NCBI GenBank assembly: GCA_963971305.1
Contig: OZ020303.1
Coordinates: forward strand, 19,031,184-19,095,183
Length of the DNA: 64,000 bases
From: Arcuatula senhousia
Lineage: Eukaryota; Mollusca; Bivalvia; Mytilida; Mytilidae
Reading direction: 5' to 3'
The position numbers were made by a program, and so were the translations under genes. Below, piece by piece: positions 34,901 to 46,900 of this stretch. Positions within the stretch are counted from its first letter, which is position 1. Each line of letters starts with the position of its first letter. The notes beneath the pieces are model-generated. The model made no database searches, was not told the origin of the DNA, and was given only the letters and a program-made list of their open reading frames with translations.

Positions 34901-37900
34901 ACATGATTTTCATTATAATGAAAAGAAAATAGGGGGTCAATGGGTAAATTAATTCCCATGCTTTTTAGCTCACCTTGCCGAAGGCAATGTGAGCTTTTGC
35001 AATCACTTGGCGTCCGTCGTCCGTCGTCCGTCGTTCAACTTTTCAAAAATCTTCTTCTCTGAAACCGCTTGCCCAAATGTAATGAAACTTAGTAGGGTTG
35101 TTCTGTAGTATGTCCTCTACATAACTATCGTTCGAAATTTTGATTCGACAAAAAACATGGCCGCCATGGCTAAAAATAGAACATAGGGGTAAATGGCAGT
35201 TTTTTGCAAATTACTCAAAAACCGTAACAGATATCAAAATTCTGGCATAGGGTAAAAGTGATCAGCACCTCAAGATCTACCTGCCCAGAAATTTTCAAGA
35301 AGATCCAACAACCCATGTAGGAGTTATTGCCCTTTTTCTGGATTTTTAAAAAAAAAATTACTTATTTAGCCCTATATCTTGAAAACTATACAAGATATTT
35401 CAAAATTTTAAATTGCATATGACTAAGCACATCAAGATCTACAAAAGTCGTAACAGAGTCAAAGATGTAGGATCGTTCCTTTAGGAGTTATACCCCTTGG
35501 ATTGTAAAAATTGACCATTTTCACAGTTTTTTGTTCAACTTTTCAAAAATCTTCTTCTCTGAAACTGCTTAGTCAAATGAAATGAAACTTGGTAGGGTTG
35601 TTCAGTAGTATGTGGTATACAAAATTATCGTTAGAAATTTCGATTCCACAAAAAACATGGCCGCCATGGCTAAAAATAGAACATAAGGGTAAGTTGCAGT
35701 TTTTTGCAAATTACTCAAAAATGGCAACAGATATTAAAATTCTATTTGGATAATAATGATCAGCACATAATGATCTACCTGCCCTGAAGTTTTGAAGCAG
35801 ATCTTACAATGGTTGTAGGAGTTATTGCCCTTTTTCTTGTTTTTTTTTTCTCAAATTTTGCTCTTTTAAGACTTTATCTTGAAAACAATACAAGATATTT
35901 GAAAAATTTAAATTGCATATGGTTAAGCACATAAAGATCTAAAAATCATGTAATGGGGTCAAAGTTGTAAGACCTTTCTTGATAGGAGTTGTTTCCCTTA
36001 GAACATTAAAATTGATAATTCCACAGAGTAGCAGTCCTTTGTTTAAATATCCAGCATATAAGTATCATCGAATACAAGGTGAGCGATTCAGGCTCCTGGG
36101 AGCCTCTAGTTAATGGATAAAGGCAAAATATCCAAAATATTTAAAACCACAGGATCGTATCTCTTAAAGGGTTTGTGGCCCCTACGGTTTAAGAAAAAAA
36201 AGGGCCAAAAGGAGCTTAAACATGTTTATTGACAAAACTGTTAATGATAATTATTCTTTCGATTTTGAAAAAAAATTGTTTATTTAATTCATCATTAAAT
36301 TCTGTCAACTGAATGTGTCAATGGTTTTGATATATATTGTACTGTAAAATTGCTACAAGGCCACACCCCAAAAATCTACTTTTATGTGGTGTGATTTTCA
36401 AATTTTTTATCTCATTGGAATCCTTGTGAAAATCTCTGCCTGCATTTTTTATGGCCCGACCACGTATGTGGATCGGCCATATAGTTTTACCTCTGTCCGT
36501 ATGTCTGTAACACTTTTGTTAAGTTCTTGGTTAAGGTCCATTACTCCGATACTAGATGTTGGGGGGTCAATGATATTTCACCACCAGATGGGTCTTGGGT
36601 AGGGCTACACCACCCACTAGAAATTTTATGCATGAACGACTTCGGTTAAGTTCTTGGTTAAGGTCCATAACATGGATACTAGATGTTGTCAGATGACCCC
36701 TTATAGGGGTTTTGGCCCCTTAAAGGCAAAAAATAGAGTTTTTGGCCTATAGAATGAAAACTATTGCAGATAGAGAAAAGCTGTTGCTTGCTTAAATGTT
36801 CAGCTCGTTTAGCTCTACACATGCCTCCATAGGGTCGAAGTTGTCAGATGACCCCGTATAGGGGTTACGGCCCCTTAAAGGCAAAAAATAGTGTTTTTGG
36901 CCCATAGAATGAAAACTATTGCAGATAGAGAAAAGGTGTTGCTTAATTAAATGTTCAGCTCATTTAGCTCTACAAAAGTCTCCATAGGGTCAAAGTTGTC
37001 AGATGACCCCTTATAGGGGTTATGGCCCCTTAAAGGCAAAAAATAGAGTTTTTGGCCTATAGAATGAAAACTATTGCAGATAGAGAAAAGCTGTTGCTTG
37101 CTTAAATGTTCAGCTCATTTAGCTCTACAAAAGTTTCCATAGGGGCAAAGTTGCTAGATGACCCCTTATAGTGGTTATGGCCCCTTAAAGGCAAAAAATA
37201 GTGTTTTTTGGCCTAAAGAAAGAAAACTTTTGCAGAAAGAGAAAAGATGTTGCTTGCTTAAATGTTCAGCTTAATTAGCTCTACAAAATTCTTTTTAGGG
37301 TCGAAGTTGTCAGATGACCCCTTTAAGGGGTTGTGGCCCTTTAAAGGTGAAAAATAGTGTTTTTTGCTTTGGAATGAAAACTATTGCAGAAAGAGAAAAG
37401 CTTTTTAGCTCACCTGACCCGAAGGGTCATGTGAGCTATTGTCATCACTTGGCGTCCGTCGTCCGTCCGTCGTCCGTCGTCCGTCGTCCGTCCGTAAACT
37501 TTTTAAAACGTTAACTCCTCTGACACCATAAGTCCAATTGCAACCAAACTTGGTATGGTTGTTTATTAGCATTCGGTGCTTAGAACTGATGTGGGGATTT
37601 TTGATTCGTTGTAAAACATGGCCGCCGTGGCTAAAAATAGAACATAGGGGTAAAATGCAGTTTTTTGCAAATAACTCAAAAACGGCTACAGATATCAAAA
37701 TTCTGGCATAGGGTAAAAGTGATCAGCACCTCAAGATCTACCTACCCTGAAATTTGGAAGAAAATCCAACGACCCATGTAGGAGTTATTGCCCTTTTTGT
37801 GGATTTTTTGCAAATTTTGCACCTGTTTAACTCAATATCTTGAAAACTATACTAGATATTTGAGAAATTTAAATTGCATATTGTTAAGCACATCAAGATC

Positions 37901-40900
37901 TACAAAATATGTAATAGGGTCAACGTTGTAGGACCTTTCCTTTTAGGAGTTATTGCCCTTAGAACGTCAAAATTGAGCATTTTAACAGCATTTCCTCATT
38001 ACATTGAAAACGTTAACTCCTCTGACACTTCAAGTCCAATTGGAACCAAACTTAGTATTAGCATTAGGTGTATAGAACTGATGTGGGGATTTTTGATTGG
38101 TCGTAAAACATGGCCGCTGTGGCTAAAAATAGAACATAGAGGTAAATGGCAGTTTTTTGCAAATAACTCTAAAACGGTGACAGATTTCAAAATTTTGATT
38201 GGGAACAAAAGTGATCAGCACCTCAATATCTACCAGCTCTAAAATTTTGAAGAAAATCCAACAACCCATGTAGGAGTTATTGCCCTTTTTGTGGATTTTT
38301 TTGCAAATTTTGCACCTGTTTAGCTCAATATCTTGAAAACTATACAAGATATTTGAGAAATTTAAATTGCATATTGTTAAGCACATCAAGATCTACAAAA
38401 TATGTAACAGTGTCAACGTTGTAGGACCTTTTCTTTAGGAGTTGTTGCCCTTGGAAGGTCAAAATTGAGCATTTTAACTGCATTTCCTTATATTGAAAAT
38501 GTTAACTCTTCTGACACTTTAAGTCCAAATGGAACCAAACTTGGTATTATTGTTTATTATTATTAGGTGTATAGAACTGTTGTTGGGATTTTTGATTGGT
38601 TGTAAAACATGGCCGCTGTGGCTAAAAATAGAACATTAGGTTAAACTGCATTTTTTTGCAAATAACTCAAAAAGGGTGACAGATTTTTAGATTTTGACTG
38701 ACAACAAAAGTGATCAGCACCTTTAGATCCACCATATTGTCAGATGACCCCCTTATTAATCTTATGATCCTTTCAACGTTAAATAGATTTTGCCTTATAA
38801 CCTTTACTTCAGGCACATATGTCAGGTGAGCGATTCAGGCTCCTGGGAGCCTCTTGTTATTAGCTCACCTGACCCGAAGGGTCATGTGAGCTTTTGTCAT
38901 CACTTGGCGTCCGTCGTCCGTCTGTCGTCCGTAAACTTTTTAAAACGTTAACTCCTCTGACACCATAAGTCCAATTGCAACCAAACTTGGTATGGTTGTT
39001 CATTAGCATTCGGTGCTTAGAACTGATGTGGGGATTTTTGATTTGTCGAAAAACATGGCCGCCATGGCTTAAAAATAGAACATAGGGGTAAAATGCAGTT
39101 TTTACCTGCGTCGCCGAAGGCGAAAGAAGGTCTAGTAGTCAGGTCACTCCGTCCGTCCGTCCGTCCGTCCCGCTATGGGGTGCCTGTCTTGTGTAATCTG
39201 AATCTCAAAAACCAAACACTTGATCTTTCTGAAATTTTACACAGTGATTACAGATATATTGAAGATGTGCACCTGCCCTTTTGGGGTCATTTTATAATTT
39301 CGTTTAGAAATAAGGGGCCAAAAAAGCGACTTTTTAATTTTTTTCCACAATAACTTTTGTTCTGGTCGACCAAATGCTGTGAAACTTTACAATAATGTTA
39401 CTTACCATAAAAGGAAGGCTTTCGCTGATTTTGGGTGTCCCCTCTTTTTTCGTTTAGAAATTAGGGGTCTAAAAGGGGCCAAAAAAGCGACTTTTTAATT
39501 TTTTTCCACAATAACTTTTGTTCTGGTTGACCAAATGCTAAGAAATTTTACACTAATGATACTTACCGTAAAATTCTGGCATAGGGTAAAAGTGATCAGC
39601 ACCTCAAGATCTACCTACCCTGAAATTTTGAAGAAAATCCAACCACCCATGTAGGAATTATTGCCCTTTTTGTGGATTTTTTGCAAATTTTGCACCTGTT
39701 TAGCTCAATATCTTGAAAAGTATACCAGATATTTGAGAAATTTAAATTGCATATTGTTGAGCACATCAAGATCTACAAAATATGTAATAGGGTCAACGTT
39801 GTAGGACCTTTCCTTTGAGGAGTTATTGCCATCAGAACGTCAAAATTGAACATTTAAAAAGCATTTCCTCATTATATTGAAAACGTTAACTCCTCTGACA
39901 CTTTAAGTCCAATTGGAACCAAACTTGGTATTATTCTTTATTAGCATTAGGTGTATAGAACTGGTGTGGGGATTTTTGATTGGTCGTAAAACATGGCCGC
40001 TGTGGCTAAAAATAGAACATAGGGGTAAATGGCAGTTTTTTGCAAATAACTCAAAAACAGTGACAGATTTTAAAATTTTGATTGGGAGCAAAGCCAAAAG
40101 TGATCAGCACTTAAGATCCACCACCGTCCATATTGTCAGATGACCCCCTTATTAATCTTATGACCCTTTCATCGTCAAATAGATTTTGCCTAATAACCTT
40201 TACTTCAGGCACATATGTCAGGTGAGCGATTCAGGCTCCTGGGAGCCTCTTGTTGCTTAAACATTCAGCTCATTTAGCTATACAAAAGTCTTCAAAGGGT
40301 TGACATTAAGACCAGGTGAGCGATTCAGGCTCCTGAGAGCCTCTTATTTTATTAATTTCCTGGTAAAGGTCCATATCCCAGGTAATATACATTGAGGGTC
40401 AATGATATTTCATAAACGGGAGGGCCATCCAGATCCTGTGGCTCATAGACACATCTTCTAGTTCACTTCTAGATGAGCTGTGGTAACACAGCATCACTCA
40501 CCAGAAATAACGTCACAGTGACCAATATTTTACACATTTTTGAATAATTTCCTGGTAAAGGTCCATATCCCAGGTAATACACATTGAGGGTCAATGATAT
40601 TTCAAGAACGGGAGGGCCATCCTGTGGCTCATCGATACATTTTGTAGTTCAATCAGATTTGCAATATCTCTAACCGTTTTTCATGCCTGGGGTAATTCGA
40701 AAGTTGCAACCAAAATTCCAGGACCCAGATTTTTGTATGCCTGCCAAGCAGAGTGGGACATATGTGTTTGCAGAGTTAACTTTTTGGAAAAGTTTATGAG
40801 CACCTCCGTATCTCAAGAACTATAGGTCCTAGATTGTTTTAACTTGGTATGCATATGCCCCAGTAGTAGCTTAGCACAGTTGCATCCCCATCTTTTGACC

Positions 40901-43900
40901 TTGATTTAAAATAAAGGGCTGTAATCAAATTCAAAATCACGTGACCGCTTCAGAAAGGTAAATTAATTATTTTGTCCCCATTTCTGTGGACGCTGGTCGC
41001 GTAACGCAGGTGACCGCTTAATCCAGTTAAAATATATAGGAAAAACTGTCGCAAGGGTTTTGGAATGGCTGCATATCAGAGGTGGCTGTTAGGGCAGGTT
41101 TGCTTGTACATGTAATAGCAATGTTAAGGTTTGCAAACACCTCCATATCTCAAGACGTAATATTGGTCCTAGGTTGATGAAACTTGGTATGCATATGTCC
41201 TAGTAATAGCTTAGCACAGTTGCATCCCCATCTTTTGACCTTGACCTTGATTTTCTGTTTGAGTGACTTTATTTATTTTTATTGCATATATTAGCAATGT
41301 TGAAGTTCCATAAACATCTTTTGATCTCAGAAACTGAAAATCCATGTAAATTCAAAATATAGTGGAAGTAAGAAAGAATAATTGTTTTTGATGGTGCTGG
41401 CAGGCGAGACATACTTAAGTGTTAACTCTTGTTGTGATTTACATTTTATGTAATTTACTTGAGAAATCCAAGAATGTCACTCCATGTATATTTGTTGAAT
41501 ATTTGTAAATAAAGCAAAAACAGTTTATTTTGTTCAATCAATTACGTTAAGTTACTTTTTAGCTCACCTGGACCGAAGGTCCATGTGAGCTATTACCATC
41601 ACTTGGCGTCCGTCGTCGTCGTCTGTCGTCGTCTGTCGTCGTCGTCTGTCGTCTGTTAACAATTTTTCAAAAATCTTCTCCTCTGAAACTACCAAACAGA
41701 ATTTAATGAAACTTGGTATGAATGATCCTTAGGGTGTCCTGCACCAAACTTGTGTTTTGATTTTTAATCCGTTAAAAAACATGGCCGCCGTTACTAAAAA
41801 TAGACTAGGGGGGTCAGACTACTGTTTTTGGCTTATAAATCAAAAAGTATAAGAGATAGAGGAAATCTGAGGCCACGCTACTGATTCAGCATCAAAAGCT
41901 CTACAAAAGTCTCCATTTGGTCAAAGTTGTCAGATGACCCCTTATAGGGGTTACGGCCCCTTAAAGGTGAAAAATAGCATTTTTTCATGTTTTTGGCCTA
42001 CAGAATGAAAACTATTGCAGATAGAGATTAGCTGTTGCTTGCTTAAATGTTCAGCTCATTTAACTCTACAAAAGTCTCCATAGGGTCGAAGTTGTCAGAT
42101 GACCCCTTATAGGGGTTACGGCCCCTTAAAGTTGAAAAATAGCCATTTTTCATGTTTTTGGCCTACAGAATGAAAACTATTGCAGATAGAGATTAGCTGT
42201 TGCTTGCTTAAATGTTTAGCTCATTTAGCTCTACCAAAGTCTCCATAGGATCCAAGTTGTCAGATAACCCCTTATAGGGGTTACGGCCCCTGAAAAATTG
42301 CATTTTTTCATGTTTTTGGCCTACAGAATGAAAACTATTGCACATAGAGATTAGCTGTTGCTTGCTTAAATGTTCAGCTCATTGAGCTCTACAAAATTCT
42401 CCATAGGGTCGAAGTTGGCAGATGACCCCTTATAGGGGTTACAGCCCCTGAAAAATAGCGATTTTTCATGTTTTTGGCCTACAGAGTGAAAACTATTGCA
42501 GATAGAGATTAGCTGTTGCTTGCTTAAATGTTCAGCTCATTTAGCTTTACAAAATTCTCCATAGGGTTGAAGTTGTCAGATGATCCCTTATAGGGGTTAC
42601 GGCCCCTGAAAAATAGCCATTTTTCATGTTTTTGGCCTACAGAATGAAAACTATTGCAGATAGAGATTAGCTGTTGGTTGCTTAAATGTTCAGCTCATTT
42701 AGCTCTACAAAAGTCTTCATAGGGTCGAAGTTGTCAGATGACTCCTTATAGGGGTTATGGCCCCTTATAGGTGAAAAATGGTGTTTTTGGCCTATAGAAT
42801 GAAAACTATTGCAGGTAGAGAAAAGCTGTTGCTTGCTTAAATGTTCAGCTCATTTAGCTCTACAAAAGTATAGGGTCAACATCAAGACCAGGTGAGCGAT
42901 TCAGGCTCCTGGGAGCCTCTTGTTTCCTTAAATCCAGACTTTTCCTGTTTAATAGAATCGACTTGACAACATAAAAACGATTTCTAGCTTAAAATACAGG
43001 CTTAATCTGTTTGGTCATTACCCGCGTCGCCGAAGGCGAAAGCAGGTCTAGTAGTTGGGTCACTTCGTCTGTCTGTCCGTCCGTCCCGCTATGGGGTGTC
43101 TGTCTTGTGTAATCTGAATCTCAAAAACCAAATGCTGGATCTTTCTGAAATTTTACACAGTGATTATAGATATATTGAAGATGTGCACCTCCCCTTTTGG
43201 GGTCATTTAATAATTTCGTTTAGAAATTAGGGGCCCAAAAGGGGCCAATAAAGCAACTTTTTTATTTGTTTCCACAATAACTATTGTTCTGGTTGGCCAA
43301 ATGCAATGAAACTTTACAGTAATGTTACTTACCAGAAAAGGAAGGGCATGGCTGATTTTGGGTGTCACCACTTTTTTCATTCAGAAATTCGGGTCCCTAA
43401 AGGGACCAAAAAAGCGACTTTTTTATTAGCTCACCTGGACCGAAGGTCCAGGTGAGCTATTACCATCACTTGGCGTCCGTCGTCGTCGTCGTCGTCTGTT
43501 AACAATTTTTCAAAAATCTTCTCCTCTGAAACTACCAAACAGAATTTAATGAAACTTGGTATGAATGATCCTTAGGGTGTCCTGCACCAAACTTGTGTTT
43601 TGATTTTTGATCCGATAAAAAACATGGCCACCGTTACTAAAAATAGACTAGGGGGGTCAGACTACTGTTTTTGGCTTATAAATCAAAAAGTATAAGAGAT
43701 AGAGGAAATCTGAGGCCACGCTACTGATTCAGCATCAAAAGCTCTACAAAAGTCTCCATTTGGTCAAAGTTGTCAGATGACCCCTTATAGGGGTTACGGC
43801 CCTTTAAAGGTGAAAAATAGCATTTTTTCATGTTTTTGGCCTACAGAATAAAAACTATTGCAGATAGAGATTAGCTGTTGCTTGCTTAAATGTTCAGCTC

Positions 43901-46900
43901 ATTTAACTCTACAAAAGTCTCCATAGGGTCGAAGTTGTCAGATGACCCCTTATAGGGGTTACGGCCCCTTAAAGGTGAAAAATAGCCATTTTTCATGTTT
44001 TTGGCCTACAGAATGAAAACTATTGCAGATAGAGATTAGCTGTTGCTTGCTTAAATGTTCAGCTCATTTAGCTCTACGAAATTCTCCATAGGGTCGAAGT
44101 TGTCAGATGACTCCTTATAGGGGTTACGACCCCTGAAAAATAGCGATTTTTCATGTTTTTGGCCTACAGAATGAAAACTATTGCAGATAGAGATAAGTTG
44201 TTGCTTGCTTAAATGTTCAGCTCATTTAGCTTTACAAAATTCTCCATAGGGTCGAAGTTGTCAGATGACCCCTTATAGGGGTTATGGCCCCTGAAAAATA
44301 GCGATTTTTCATGTTTTTGTCCTACAGAATGAAAACTATTGCAGATAGAGATTAGCTGTTGCTTGCTTAAATGTTCAGCCCATTTAGCTCTACAAAATTC
44401 TTCATAGGGTCGAAGTTGTCAGATGACCCCTTATAGGGGTTACGGCCCCTGAAAAATAGCCATTTTTCATGTTTTTGTCCTACAGAATGAAAACTATTGC
44501 AGATAGAGATTAGCTGTTGCTTGCTTAAATGTTCAGCTCATTTAGCTCTACAAAATTCTCCACAGGGTCGAAGTTGTCAGATGACCCATTATAGGGGTTA
44601 CGGCCCCTGAAAAAAGTGATTTTTCATGTTTTTGGCCTACAGAATGAAAACTATTGCAGATAGAGATTAGCTGTTGCTTGCTTAAATGTTCAGCCCATTT
44701 AGCTCTACAAAATTCTTCATAGGGTCGAAGTTGTCAGATGACCCCTTATAGGGGTTACGGCCCCTGAAAAATAGCCATTTTTCATGTTTTTGGCCTACAG
44801 AATGAAAACTATTGCAGATAGAGATTAGCTGTTGCTTGCTTAAATGTTCAGCTCATTTAGCTCTACAAAAGTATAGGGTCAACATCAAGACCAGGTGAGC
44901 GATTCAGGCTCCTGGGAGCCTCTTGTTTGTATCCATAATAACTTTTTTCTGGTTGATCAAATGCTATGAAACTTTACAGTAATGTTACTTACCATAAAAG
45001 GAGGGGTGGGGCTGATTTTTGGTGTCTCCTATTTTTGTTTGGTTTAGAAATAAAGGGGGCCAAAAAAGCAACTTTTTAATTTTTTTCGACAATAATTTTT
45101 GTTTTGGTTGACTAAATGCTATGAAACTTTACAGTAATGTTACTTACTATAAAAGGAAGGGTGGGGCTGATTTTTGGGTGTCCCTTCTTTTTTGGTTTAG
45201 GAATGAGGGGCCCAAAAGGGGCAAAAATGAGAATTTTTGTCTCGCCTGCGAAGCAAAGCGGGACATAGGTGTTACTTTACCGGCGGCGGCGGCGTTAACT
45301 TTTTGGAAAAGTTTTATGAGCACCTCCATATCTCAAGAACTATAGGTCCTAGGTTGATGAAACTTGGTATGCATATGCCCCAGTAGTAGCTTACCACAGT
45401 TGCATCCCCATCTTTTGACCTTTACCTTGATTTTCTGGTTGAGTGACTTTGACAATTTTCAATACATATAATAGCAATGGAAAAGTTTTGCGAGCACCTC
45501 CATATCTCAAGAACTATAGGTCCTAGGTTGATGAAACTTGGTATGCATATGCCCCAGTAGTAGCTTACCACAGTTGCGTCCCCATCTTTTGACCTTGACC
45601 TTGATTTTTTGGTTGAGTGACTTTGACAATTTTCAATACATATAATAGCAATGGAAAAGTTATGCGAGCACCTCCATATCTCAAGAACTATAGGTCCTAG
45701 GTTGATGAAACTTGGTATGCATATGCCCCAGTAGTAGCTTAGCACAGTTGCATCCCCATCTTTTGACTTTGACCTTGATTTTGCGGTTGAGTGACTTTGA
45801 CAATTTTCAATACATACAATAGCAATGGAAAAGTTTTGCGAGCACCTCCATATCTCAAGAACTATAGGTCCTAGGTTGATGAAACTTGGTATACATATGT
45901 CTTAGTAGTAGCTTAGCACAGTTGCATCCCCATCTTTTGACCTTGACCTTGATTTTCTGGTTGAGTGACTTTGATTATTTTTATTGCATATATTTGCAAT
46001 GTTTAAGTTCTATAAACATCTTTTGATCTCAGAAACTGAAAATCCATGTAAATTCAAAATAAAGTGGAAGTAAGAAAGAGTAATTGTTTTTGATGGTGCC
46101 GGCAGGCGAGACATACTTTAGTGTTAACTCTTGCTTTATATACGATGCATTTTAGAAATTTTCTTTTACAAGTTAAGGGATAAAATAGAAACTTTATTTT
46201 TTTATATATATAATTTTAATATTGGGTTGCATGTGACAAATATGCTTTGTAAGTCCACCATAGGATGCAAGTGTAAAAAATTATTGACTGTCCACATTGG
46301 GCCTAGAACATACATGATTCAACGTTTTGTTGTGCGACACGGGCCAGACATCGATTGGTCTTGTTGTAATATTTTTTTGGCTTCTGTTTTTATTTTTTGT
46401 TTTTTTAATATAATATTCAACTGGGCATAAAACACCAAATTGCTCACCTCTTGACCTTCAACATGTGCATTCTCATGTCCTTTCCACAATGTATTATCTC
46501 CCAAATGTAGAACCATAGACCAGATATAAATTCTTTAATACATGTTATGTTACAATAGACTGTTCTTAGCTTTGTCTTAATGTCCTATTGTCTCCCTATT
46601 TTCAATTTCATTTTTAAGAGGTTTTGTTTTCAGAACAATATTTTTAGCCCACCTGACCAGAAGGTGGTAAGCTTTACTTACTATCATTGTTATGCTTTTA
46701 AATGTTGTGGGTATATCCTATGTAATGTTGCTCACAGTACTTTCAATGATTTTTTTCTTTCAGGTGTAGCAGCATCTCAAGGATTCTGGTCTCCAGAACA
46801 CATTACTCAATATGAAGATATGACCCTAGACCAGAACTTCAATACAGTCTTCAAAAAATGGAACAAGGAGGAAGATCGGTATTTAGTGGAAATGACAACA

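Larger units (their letters stand above)
32693..46763 (+). other. intron 4 (14 kb), nested tandem-repeat elements
   Basis: In order: a hairpin start at 32738-32775 (family L), G (33070-33990), N fragments (about 34264-34470 and 36120-36420), B (34977-36111), I (36451 on), a B unit array (36680-37405), two abutting B copies (37407-38858, 38862-40254) with an F fragment in the second, a B end (40255-40348), I-like repeats (40352-40720), A (40735-41433), B (41561-42924), F (43019-45236) split by B (43428-44927), A (45239-46132) and Q (46225-46345). No exon found within. Confidence 0.75.

Noticed and set aside
37405..40143. ORFs of 60-120 codons on both strands (such as 37874-38242 and 39913-40143)
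   Set aside because: All lie in family B internal units and recur in each copy with shifting frames; no evidence of translation.
45422..45745. 107-codon minus-strand ORF with internal peptide repeats, and similar ORFs at 24073-24294 and 62621-62815
   Set aside because: These read through the 174 bp units of family A elements; the repeated peptide reflects the tandem DNA unit, not a protein.
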